64,000 nt of DNA from CAZSDP01 sp964605665 (lineage in GTDB: Bacteria; Planctomycetota; UBA8108; UBA1146), in NCBI GenBank assembly GCA_964605665.1, contig CAZSDP010000008.1, positions 62,001 through 126,000 on the forward strand. Reading direction: 5' to 3'. The position numbers and the translations under genes were made by a program. Shown piece by piece: positions 37,855 to 44,858 of this stretch. A model generated the notes under the pieces. That model did no database searches. It was given only the letters and a program-made list of their open reading frames with translations, and was not told where the DNA came from. The number at the start of each line of letters is the position of its first letter. Within the stretch, counting starts at the first letter, position 1.

Positions 37855-39519
37855 TTAGTACATGCCCGGCATGCCGCCCATACCACCCATGCCACCCATG
37901 CCAGCTGCGGCGCCAGCAGCAGCGCCAGCACCACCTTTGTCATCGGAGGGCATTTCGCTCACGACAGCCTCGGTGGTCAGCAGCAATCCGCCGACGGAGG
38001 AGGCGTTTTCGAGTGCGGTGCGGGTGACCTTGGTCGGGTCGATGATTCCCGCGGCGAACATATCGACATAATCGAGATTGAGTGCATCGAAGCCTTCGGT
38101 CTTCTTGCCAGCCTTCACCTTCTCGCTGACGATCGCGCCGTCGATTCCGGCGTTCTCAGCAATCTGGCGGATCGGCGCTTCGACCGCTCGGCGGACAATG
38201 TCGACACCAATCGACTCATCACCCTTTACATCGACGGAATCGAGGACTTTGCTCGCTCGCAGGAGCGCGACGCCCCCACCAGGAACGATGCCTTCTTCGA
38301 CTGCTGCGCGGGTTGCGTGCAGCGCGTCTTCGACTCGAGCCTTCTTCTCTTTCATCTCGACTTCGGTCGCAGCGCCCACATTGATCTGGGCAACTCCACC
38401 AGCGAGCTTCGCCAGACGCTCTTGGAGCTTCTCGCGGTCGTAGTCAGAGCTCGACTTTTCGATCTCGGTGCGAATCTGCGCGATACGAGACTGAATCTCT
38501 TTCGACATCCCCGCGCCTTCGATCACCGTCGTGGTGTCCTTCTCGATGATGACCTTCTTGGCCCGACCGAGATCTTCCACGCCGACATTCTTCAGCTCGA
38601 TACCGAGATCTTCGAAGATTGCCCGACCACCGGTGAGAACCGCAATATCCTCGAGCATCGCCTTACGACGATCTCCGAAGCCCGGCGCCTTGATTGCGCA
38701 ACAGGAGAAGGTCCCACGCAGCTTGTTGACGACGAGAGTAGCGAGAGCTTCTCCGTCGACATCTTCGGCGATAACCAAGATCGGCTTACCGGACTGAGCG
38801 ATCTTCTCGAGCAGTGGTACCAGATCCTTGATCGATCCCACCTTCTTCTCGTGGATCAAGATGTAGGGATCCTCGAGCACGCAGCTCATGTCATCGACGT
38901 TGGTGACGAAGTGCGGCGAGAGGTAGCCCTTGTCGAGCTGCATTCCCTCGACCCAATCAACCGTGGTATCGAGGCTCTTGCCCTCTTCAACGGTGATCAC
39001 GCCATCTTTGCCGACCTGCTCCATCGCTTCGGCGATCATGTCGCCAATCTCTTTGTCGTTGTTCGCCGCAATGGCGCCGACCTGAGCGATCTCGGTGCGA
39101 TCTTTGACTTTCTTCGACATCTTGTGCAGCTCTTCGACCATCGACTGGACGGCCTTCTGAATGCCTCGCTGCAAGCTGACCGGGTTCGCTCCCGCCGTCA
39201 CGTTGCGAAGGCCTTCAGAGAAGATTGCGCTGGCGAGCACGGTCGCGGTGGTGGTGCCATCTCCGGCATTGTCAGAAGTCTTCGAGGAGACTTCCTTCAC
39301 CATCTGCGCGCCCATGTTCTCGAAACGATCCTCGAGCTCGATCTCCTTGGCGACGGTGACACCGTCCTTGGTAACGGTCGGAGCCCCGAAGGACTTCTCG
39401 AGCACGACGTTTCGGCCCCGTGGGCCGAGAGTGACCATGACCGCACGAGCGAGCTTTGCCACTCCCTTGCGGACGGCCTCGCGGGCCTCCTGGTCAAATG
39501 CAATATTCTTCGCGCCCAT
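37855..39519 (-). CDS. groL: Chaperonin GroEL (60 kDa)
   Basis: A 554-residue chaperonin that folds proteins in the cytoplasm with GroES. Hallmarks are VTLGPRGRNVVLEKSFGAP, TKDGVTVAKEIEL, the ATPase motif DNAGDGTTTATVLA and EGIVPGGGVALLRA. The C-terminus is the usual Gly-Gly-Met repeat, here with an Ala/Gly stretch before it. The start ATG at 39519 has AAAGGAAA upstream. It lies 98 bases after groES, so the two form the usual operon. It carries the canonical tail, which favours the housekeeping copy, though other copies may exist elsewhere. Confidence 0.97.
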   Translation of the reverse strand: MGAKNIAFDQEAREAVRKGVAKLARAVMVTLGPRGRNVVLEKSFGAPTVTKDGVTVAKEIELEDRFENMGAQMVKEVSSKTSDNAGDGTTTATVLASAIFSEGLRNVTAGANPVSLQRGIQKAVQSMVEELHKMSKKVKDRTEIAQVGAIAANNDKEIGDMIAEAMEQVGKDGVITVEEGKSLDTTVDWVEGMQLDKGYLSPHFVTNVDDMSCVLEDPYILIHEKKVGSIKDLVPLLEKIAQSGKPILVIAEDVDGEALATLVVNKLRGTFSCCAIKAPGFGDRRKAMLEDIAVLTGGRAIFEDLGIELKNVGVEDLGRAKKVIIEKDTTTVIEGAGMSKEIQSRIAQIRTEIEKSSSDYDREKLQERLAKLAGGVAQINVGAATEVEMKEKKARVEDALHATRAAVEEGIVPGGGVALLRASKVLDSVDVKGDESIGVDIVRRAVEAPIRQIAENAGIDGAIVSEKVKAGKKTEGFDALNLDYVDMFAAGIIDPTKVTRTALENASSVGGLLLTTEAVVSEMPSDDKGGAGAAAGAAAGMGGMGGMGGMPGMY

Positions 39520-39572
39520 GGCACGATTTCCTTTCAGCTATTCCGAAATCTCACGGACTCCGGATTCGATCA

Positions 39573-39588
39573 CGATCACTCGTGATCG
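39573..39588. repeat. Short inverted repeat in the groES-groEL spacer
   Basis: CGATCAC-tc-GTGATCG forms a 7-bp inverted repeat with a two-base centre, 53 bases before the groEL start. The loop is too small for an ideal hairpin. It might tune groEL expression relative to groES, but this is speculative. Confidence 0.3.
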
Positions 39589-39617
39589 CGCATGGTTCAG
39601 AGAATTCAGAAAAGTGA

Positions 39618-39914
39618 CTACTCCACGATGGCGAGAACGTCGTCCTCGCTCATGATCAGTAGCTCTTCGCCGTCCATCTTGATTTCAGTCCCCGCATAAG
39701 AGCTGAAGATGATCCGGTCATTCTTCTTCACCTGGAACGGCGCTCGACTGCCATCCTTGAGGACTTTGCCGTCACCCGTCGAAACGACTTTGCCTTCGCG
39801 AGGCTTCTCCTTGGCGGTGTCTGGGAGCACGATCCCGCCCTTGGTCTTCTCCTCGGCCTCCAGTCGCTTCACGACAATCTTGTCGTTGAGGGGACGAAGC
39901 GTATTCTTCGCCAT
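39618..39914 (-). CDS. groS: Co-chaperonin GroES (10 kDa)
   Basis: A 98-residue co-chaperonin that caps the GroEL ring. LRPLNDKIVVKRLEAEEKTKGGIVLPDTAKEKP contains the conserved roof and mobile-loop region, and the C-terminal GEELLIMSEDDVLAIVE is typical. The start at 39914 follows AGGAAAGGACGG. The upstream region has a single GAGTGCTTA half-site rather than a full CIRCE operator, and carries a tandem 17-base repeat. Confidence 0.97.
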   Translation of the reverse strand: MAKNTLRPLNDKIVVKRLEAEEKTKGGIVLPDTAKEKPREGKVVSTGDGKVLKDGSRAPFQVKKNDRIIFSSYAGTEIKMDGEELLIMSEDDVLAIVE

Positions 39915-40020
39915 CTCCTACCGTCCTTTCCTGGCCCCGCTCGGGGGCAGCTCTTTTCGGTTGTCCAAACTCTGTTTCAGAATCGCTATAAGCACTCCGC
40001 GACGATCGTGACTCAACAAG

Positions 40021-40071
40021 TACCGCGCCTGGAAGAGCACCGTGCCTCGAAGAATACCGTGCCTCGGAAAG
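40021..40071. repeat. Three tandem 17-bp repeats upstream of groES
   Basis: Units 40021-40037, 40038-40054 and 40055-40071 follow the pattern (T/C)ACCG(T/C)GCCT(C/G)GAAGA with a few changes. They lie between groES and the REC gene, about 110 bases before the groES start, where promoter or operator sequences would be expected. The core TACCGTGCCT recurs in the tandem repeats at 56289-56333. Confidence 0.65.
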
Positions 40072-40097
40072 CACTCTTGCGAACTCTTTCTTCTTGA

Positions 40098-40823
40098 TCA
40101 CCCACCGAAAAATCGGTGGACCAGATTCCAAACTTGCTGACGAAAATCGGTGGGCTCGATCGGCTTTGGCAAAAGCGCAAAACCTCCCACCTGTTGCCAA
40201 CTCAACAAAAGCTCTCGACTGTAATCCCCGCTCACCATGATCGCCGGAAGCGGCCCACCAAAGGCTGCTTGGCAACGACGTAAGACTTCGACTCCGGTGA
40301 AATCGGGCATGTTGTAATCGACGACGAGAAAGTCGAATTCCAACTTCGACGGTTTCGGGCGCTGCGCTTCTTTCCGTCCCGCAGGTCTTCCGACCTCGAG
40401 GTGCAGTTCCGCCTCCTCGCTCACTTGCGGATCGACTTGAACTTGGCGCTGACGACGCTCTCGCTGAGTCAGCCCGAGCAGAGAAAGGGCATCGCTCCCG
40501 CAGTGGGCAGGTTCGATCAGAAAACCTTCCTGATCGAGAAGAGCCACGAGACACTCCAGCGAACGCTCGTCGTCGTCCGCAACCAGGACCTTGAATCGAC
40601 GCTTCGATCGACGAAAAAAGGAACTGTGGGACACTCGACGAGAGGGTGTCGATCCACCTCTCTGCCCGCTTTCGGTCAAACCCTCCTCGGGTCCAGAATC
40701 ATCTGGGGTACGGTCCTCTGGAACACGAGCATCGAAGGAACCACGGCCAGCAGACGGCGTTGACTCAGTCATCATCGTCGTCACGTTCCAACCTCGATTC
40801 CCCAGATCTTCGACTCTCGCCAT
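40098..40823 (-). CDS. Stand-alone response-regulator receiver protein with internal insertion
   Basis: A 241-residue protein. Residues 1-75 are Ser/Arg/Gly/Glu-rich and look disordered. A receiver domain occupies 77-240, with acidic residues Asp83-Asp85, phosphoacceptor Asp169 (VVDYNMPD), Ser198 (MVSGD) and Lys220 (LPKPI). Between strand 2/helix 2 and strand 3 there is a hydrophilic insertion of about 40 residues (118-160), not found in ordinary receivers. There is no output domain, so it should act by protein-protein contact or as a phosphorelay intermediate. The start at 40823 follows GAGGAG. No histidine kinase is nearby. A terminator between it and groES was not seen, so read-through into groES is possible. 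Confidence 0.8.
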   Translation of the reverse strand: MARVEDLGNRGWNVTTMMTESTPSAGRGSFDARVPEDRTPDDSGPEEGLTESGQRGGSTPSRRVSHSSFFRRSKRRFKVLVADDDERSLECLVALLDQEGFLIEPAHCGSDALSLLGLTQRERRQRQVQVDPQVSEEAELHLEVGRPAGRKEAQRPKPSKLEFDFLVVDYNMPDFTGVEVLRRCQAAFGGPLPAIMVSGDYSRELLLSWQQVGGFALLPKPIEPTDFRQQVWNLVHRFFGG

Positions 40824-40888
40824 CGAGAGGCTCCTCAGATCCGGCATTCCAAAAACACCATTTCCAAACGACTCGTGAGAACCCGCGA

Positions 40889-40940
40889 AGAACACCTACG
40901 GAGAACACCTACGGAGAACACCTACGGAGAACACCTACGG
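40889..40940. repeat. Four tandem copies of a 13-bp repeat
   Basis: Four perfect copies of AGAACACCTACGG at 40889-40940 are followed by a unique 29-base stretch up to the gap. Two more copies with the same 29 bases reappear right after the gap (41070-41095). There are no spacers, so this is a simple tandem repeat. Confidence 0.9.
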
Positions 40941-40969
40941 AGAACTCAGCTGCGACCGAAGGTCTCTCC

Positions 40970-41069
40970 NNNNNNNNNNNNNNNNNNNNNNNNNNNNNNN
41001 NNNNNNNNNNNNNNNNNNNNNNNNNNNNNNNNNNNNNNNNNNNNNNNNNNNNNNNNNNNNNNNNNNNNN
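40970..41069. other. Scaffold gap of 100 N flanked by a 55-bp exact duplication
   Basis: The run is exactly 100 N, a conventional placeholder for unknown length. The flanks share 55 identical bases in the same orientation (26 bases of repeat plus 29 unique). Either the two contigs simply overlap, or the repeat block occurs twice. Confidence 0.9.
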
Positions 41070-41330
41070 AGAACACCTACGGAGAACACCTACGGAGAAC
41101 TCAGCTGCGACCGAAGGTCTCTCCGCCAGACAAGGCTCTATTCCAGCCTTCCCCAAAGGCAGAGAGTCCTCGCCCGGAGTGCACGGAGAGCAACGGCTAT
41201 GCCGCGCCGGCAGGAGTCTCAATTCACCCATAAATTACTAAAATAAAAGCACTTAAGGCCTTGCCAAAGCCCACGAGAGGCCGGGGCCACTGCCAGGGTG
41301 ACAGCGCGCGCCCCCCTCACTCCCCCGAGG

Positions 41331-41347
41331 ACTGTCAGAGTGACAGT
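41331..41347. promoter_or_regulatory. Inverted repeat upstream of mgtE
   Basis: ACTGTCA-gag-TGACAGT is a 7-bp perfect inverted repeat with a three-base centre, 71 bases before the mgtE start codon. Size and symmetry fit a dimeric repressor operator. No M-box riboswitch was recognised. Confidence 0.35.
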
Positions 41348-41417
41348 GCAAGCGCCGAACAGGTGGACACTCTCCTTCTCCCCCGACACCATTGCGCGCC
41401 CGGAGAGAGGATTCTCG

Positions 41418-42860
41418 ATGACCAAAGCCCACGACCCCGATCCCAGAGATAAGCCCAGATCTGCCCCGGAGCCCCGGGTCGTGATCGAATTGCTCGACCA
41501 GATTCTGGAGCAACCGGAGCCGAAAGCTCGACAAGCAGAGCTCACCGAGCTGGTCCATTCCCTCCGTCCCGAGGACATCGCCGACGTACTCGCCCACTAT
41601 TCTCGGGAGCAGAAGCTCGAGATTTTCCACTCTCTGCCGGAGGAAGACGCTCCCCAAGTCATCGACGAAACAGATCCGGAAACGACCCGCAACCTGGTCG
41701 ACTCTCTCTCAACGCCAGACATCAGCCGTCTCGTCGAGTTGATGCCTCCCGACGAAGCGACCGATCTCGTCGCCGATCTTCCCGGTGAGAAGAAAGAACT
41801 CGTTCTCGAAGATCTCGAGCCGAAGACCGCCAGCGAAGTCCGCAAGCTTCTGCAACACCATCCAGAGTCCGCCGGCGGCATCATGACTTCCGACTTCATC
41901 GTGGTTGAAGCGACGAAGTCCGCTCAAGAAGTCCTCGATCATGTTCAGCGCACTCTCGACTCAGAAGTGGTCTCCTATGTATATGTGATCGACGATCAAG
42001 GCCGCCTCGAGGGAGTCTTCTCCATCCGCGATCTTCTCAAGGCAAAACCGGAAGAACAGATCGCCAACTTCATGACCACCGAGGTGATCTTCGCCGAGGT
42101 CAACGATGACCAAGAAAAGGTCGCGACGCTGGCGCGTAAATACAATCTGAGCTCAGTTCCGATCCTCGATGAGCAAGAACATCTCGTCGGAGTCGTCACC
42201 GTTGACGATATTCTCGACATCCTCTCCGAGGAAGCGGATGAAGATATCTATCGGATGGCGGGAACTGCCGACAGCCATCCCGCTCAACAGAAGGTCTTGC
42301 GCCGCGCACTCATTCGCATCCCTTGGCTCTTCATGCCGGTCATCAGCGGTTTCGTCATCGCAGCGATGCACACCAAGAGTGGCGACAACAGCGAAACCGC
42401 TCGGACCGTGGGCGAAGTCCTGACTCTGGCTGCATTCATACCACTGGTGATGGGCATCGCGGGTGCGGTGGGTACCCAGTGCGCAATCATGATGGTGCGA
42501 GGGATGGCGACTGGGGACATCGAACGTGGACGAGGTCGCAAAGTCTTTGTTCAAGAGCTGGGTATCGGAGCGATCATCTCGCTCGCCATCGGTGGAGTCG
42601 TCACCGCGCTACTCGCCAGTCTTTTGTCGACGGAGATCATCAGCGGAGCCCCTGCCCTCGCGTGGGCAGTCGGCCTAGGACTCTCGGGCGGAATCATCTT
42701 GGCGAGCATCTTCGGAACCGCGTTCCCCATCGCCTGTAAGTCGATCGGGCTCGATCCAGCACTCGTCGCCGGTCCCTTCATCACCAGCCTCAACGACATC
42801 GTCGCAGCGGCCGTGTATCTCGGGATCGCTCAAATCGTGCTCAGGTCGTTCGGCTCCTGA
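41418..42860 (+). CDS. mgtE: MgtE-type magnesium channel/transporter
   Basis: A 480-residue inner-membrane magnesium channel. Residues about 20-150 are the cytoplasmic MgtE N domain (superhelix with SLRPEDIADVL repeats). The linker HHPESAGGIMT precedes two CBS domains (155-210 and 219-270), which sense cytoplasmic Mg2+. Residues about 300-480 contain five membrane helices, including a GIAGAVGTQ stretch near the pore. The length is typical of the family. The ATG at 41418 follows GAGAGAGG; an in-frame extension to 41298 is not supported. It ends three bases before the stop codon of the convergent sigma-54 regulator. Confidence 0.94.
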   Translation: MTKAHDPDPRDKPRSAPEPRVVIELLDQILEQPEPKARQAELTELVHSLRPEDIADVLAHYSREQKLEIFHSLPEEDAPQVIDETDPETTRNLVDSLSTPDISRLVELMPPDEATDLVADLPGEKKELVLEDLEPKTASEVRKLLQHHPESAGGIMTSDFIVVEATKSAQEVLDHVQRTLDSEVVSYVYVIDDQGRLEGVFSIRDLLKAKPEEQIANFMTTEVIFAEVNDDQEKVATLARKYNLSSVPILDEQEHLVGVVTVDDILDILSEEADEDIYRMAGTADSHPAQQKVLRRALIRIPWLFMPVISGFVIAAMHTKSGDNSETARTVGEVLTLAAFIPLVMGIAGAVGTQCAIMMVRGMATGDIERGRGRKVFVQELGIGAIISLAIGGVVTALLASLLSTEIISGAPALAWAVGLGLSGGIILASIFGTAFPIACKSIGLDPALVAGPFITSLNDIVAAAVYLGIAQIVLRSFGS

Positions 42861-42863
42861 AGC

Positions 42864-44492
42864 TCAACTGTCGAGGTATTCCTCTTCACCGATCGCATAG
42901 CGTTCGAGCTTGTTGTAGAGAGTCTGCCGTGGAATCCCCAATTGCTGGGTCACCCGCGACTTGTTTCCCCGATGTCTCTTCAATGCCTGCACGAGAATCA
43001 GCCGCTCACACTCCGCGATGATCTCGTTGAAACCCTCACGTGCCGGCACACGGATCGTCAACTCATCTCCGGAAACATGGAGTTCCTCGTCGCGGAACAA
43101 TTCCTCGGTTCCTCGAGCCAGCAGTGGAAGCAATGCTTTCCGAGCGATCACTCGGCGATCACTCTCAAAGACCAATCGGGTCACGATGTTCGAGAGCTCT
43201 TGGACATTACCGGGCCACGAATATTCATACAGTTCGCGCTGGGCGCTCTCAGAAAATTTGCAGCGACGATCTTCTTCTTCCGCAACCACGTCCAAACATT
43301 GGTCCACGAGCAGAGGAATGTCATCGCGCCGCTCGCGCAGTGGCGGGATCTCCACCGAGAATCCATCGAGTCGGAAAAAGAGGTCTTCCCGGAATCGCTT
43401 TTTACGCACCTCTTCCTCGAGGTCGATCCGGGTACTCGCAATCACGCGCACATCGATCGGCTTCGTGATGGCGGAGCCGATCGGACGAACATGGCGCTCT
43501 TGTAGCACTCGAAGAATCTGCTGCTGCATCGCAGTGGGCATGTCGCCGACTTCGTCGAGGAACACCGTGCCACCATCAGCACGTTCAAAGAAACCGGGCC
43601 GATCTTCATCTGCGCCCGAGAACGCGCCCTTGGCATATCCAAAGAGTTCACTCTCCAAAAGATTGGGAGCAATCGATCCGCAGGGCACAACTTCAAATGG
43701 TCCCGAGTGACGTCGGCTGCCAAAGTGGAGCGCTCGAGCAAGCAGCTCCTTGCCAGTACCGGTTTCACCTTGGATCAAAACACTGAGGTCGGTGTCTTTC
43801 ACTCGCTCCAACTGAGCGATCAGTTCTTGAGTCCGCGGATCTCGGGTGATGAATTGATGATATCGGGTCACCCCTTCATGACCGACCGACTCTTCTTCGA
43901 CCACATGGCGAAGACCGTCGACCTCGAGGTTTCGCCGTTCCAGCATCTCCCCAATCTCTTCGAGCTGACGACGAACTCGCGATAACTCCCGACCACGCGC
44001 CTCGAAAATGTGAGCGCGACGCAGCTCTTCAATGTGATCGATCAGGAACGACTCCAACTGTGGACCCAGCTCTTCGAGTCTTCGTTCCCCGGGAATCTCT
44101 TCGAGGAGAAAGACACCTCGAGTCCGATCGTCGAGACTGAATGCGAGAGTCAAAATCGGTCGCGAGACTCCCTCTTCTGCACCGCCGAGATACTGAGCTC
44201 CATGGAGATTGGAGATCTCTCCGATGTAGTGCTGGTCGATCAAGAAGTCTGGATCCTCGATGACTCGTGCTTCTCGATCGAGGGCTGCGCACACCTCGAG
44301 CTCGAGGGAGTCATTCCCAGATTCGGGTGATCGACGAAGTACCAGAAAAACTCGATCTGAAGCCATTTGACGAACGCAGTCTCGAAGTACCTCGAGCACG
44401 CAATTCGAGAATGGTTCGACCAATGATCCGACTTCTGTCGGCTCTGAAAGGAATGCGAGACGATCCTCTCGAGTCACCGTTCGGTCCCCCAC
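42864..44492 (-). CDS. Sigma-54-dependent transcriptional activator (Fis family)
   Basis: A 542-residue enhancer-binding protein. Residues 1-165 form a GAF-like sensor, followed by a coiled-coil (165-200) and an AAA+ domain: Walker A GETGTGKE (242-249), GAFSGA loop (289-294) and Walker B FLDE (311-314). A Fis-type helix-turn-helix (HRGNKSRVTQQLGIPRQTL) is near the C-terminus. All catalytic motifs are intact, in contrast to the regulator at 26161-27705. The GTG start at 44492 is preceded by GGAAGGAG. It has no receiver domain, so it is probably controlled by a ligand at the GAF domain. The target genes are not evident. Confidence 0.92.
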   Translation of the reverse strand: MGDRTVTREDRLAFLSEPTEVGSLVEPFSNCVLEVLRDCVRQMASDRVFLVLRRSPESGNDSLELEVCAALDREARVIEDPDFLIDQHYIGEISNLHGAQYLGGAEEGVSRPILTLAFSLDDRTRGVFLLEEIPGERRLEELGPQLESFLIDHIEELRRAHIFEARGRELSRVRRQLEEIGEMLERRNLEVDGLRHVVEEESVGHEGVTRYHQFITRDPRTQELIAQLERVKDTDLSVLIQGETGTGKELLARALHFGSRRHSGPFEVVPCGSIAPNLLESELFGYAKGAFSGADEDRPGFFERADGGTVFLDEVGDMPTAMQQQILRVLQERHVRPIGSAITKPIDVRVIASTRIDLEEEVRKKRFREDLFFRLDGFSVEIPPLRERRDDIPLLVDQCLDVVAEEEDRRCKFSESAQRELYEYSWPGNVQELSNIVTRLVFESDRRVIARKALLPLLARGTEELFRDEELHVSGDELTIRVPAREGFNEIIAECERLILVQALKRHRGNKSRVTQQLGIPRQTLYNKLERYAIGEEEYLDS

Positions 44493-44858
44493 CGGTACTC
44501 CTTCCCCCAGTCCCCCTCCGCTCCTCCCACCGATGTGTGAGCGAGCAGAAATGGAAATTTCCCCATCTGCGGTTACAGATGTATCCTAAAGAGTGGGACG
44601 ATGCAGGTGCTTCCGTCCACCCGTTGGACACATCGTCGGGATCTCGAGCAGAGAGCTTGAGGATTCCTTGTCGAGTTCCCGGTTGGTGGAGCGTCGACTC
44701 CCACCGATTTCGTCGAGGCGGTTTTTACGAAAAGGGCTCTAAACCGCGATTCTCGACAGATTGCGAGCACTTTTAGCGGCGGGACGCTGGCGTAACCCAG
44801 GCCGCCTCCACCACAGTTTGCCCCCAAAATTGGGGGCCTCGCGAGCGGCGGACACGAT
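44493..44858. other. Divergent intergenic region (366 bp)
   Basis: Between the divergent sigma-54 activator and the secreted HEAT protein. No gene was found. Its main feature is an 18-bp near-perfect palindrome at 44820-44837, just before the HEAT gene. I looked for a sigma-54 promoter (TGGC-N7-TTGCA type) and did not find a good one. Confidence 0.45.
44820..44837. promoter_or_regulatory. 18-bp inverted repeat before the HEAT-protein gene
   Basis: GCCCCCAA-aa-TTGGGGGC has 8-bp perfect arms around two A, 21 bases before the ATG at 44859. The position suits a translational hairpin or operator. There is no T tract, so it is not a terminator for this direction. Confidence 0.35.

Larger units (their letters stand above)
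40824..41417. other. Intergenic region with a scaffold gap (594 bp)
   Basis: It contains tandem 13-bp repeats, a run of exactly 100 N (40970-41069) and an inverted repeat before mgtE. The 55 bases left of the gap (40915-40969) are identical to the 55 bases right of it (41070-41124). No gene is visible on either side, and the true length of the region is unknown. Confidence 0.7.

Noticed and set aside
37819..39585. A 588-residue open frame opposite groEL
   Set aside because: It lies fully antisense to groEL, has no family-like motif, and arises from the codon bias of a highly expressed GC-rich gene.
39980..40020. CIRCE operator upstream of groES
   Set aside because: Only one half-site (GAGTGCTTA on the minus strand) is present. 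The other half does not match GAGTGCTAA at the required distance.
40889..41095. Repeats around the first gap as a CRISPR array
   Set aside because: The 13-bp units are directly adjacent, with no spacers and no cas genes in the window.
41250..41417. M-box magnesium riboswitch before mgtE
   Set aside because: No conserved M-box helices or core sequence were recognised; only a 17-base inverted repeat is present.
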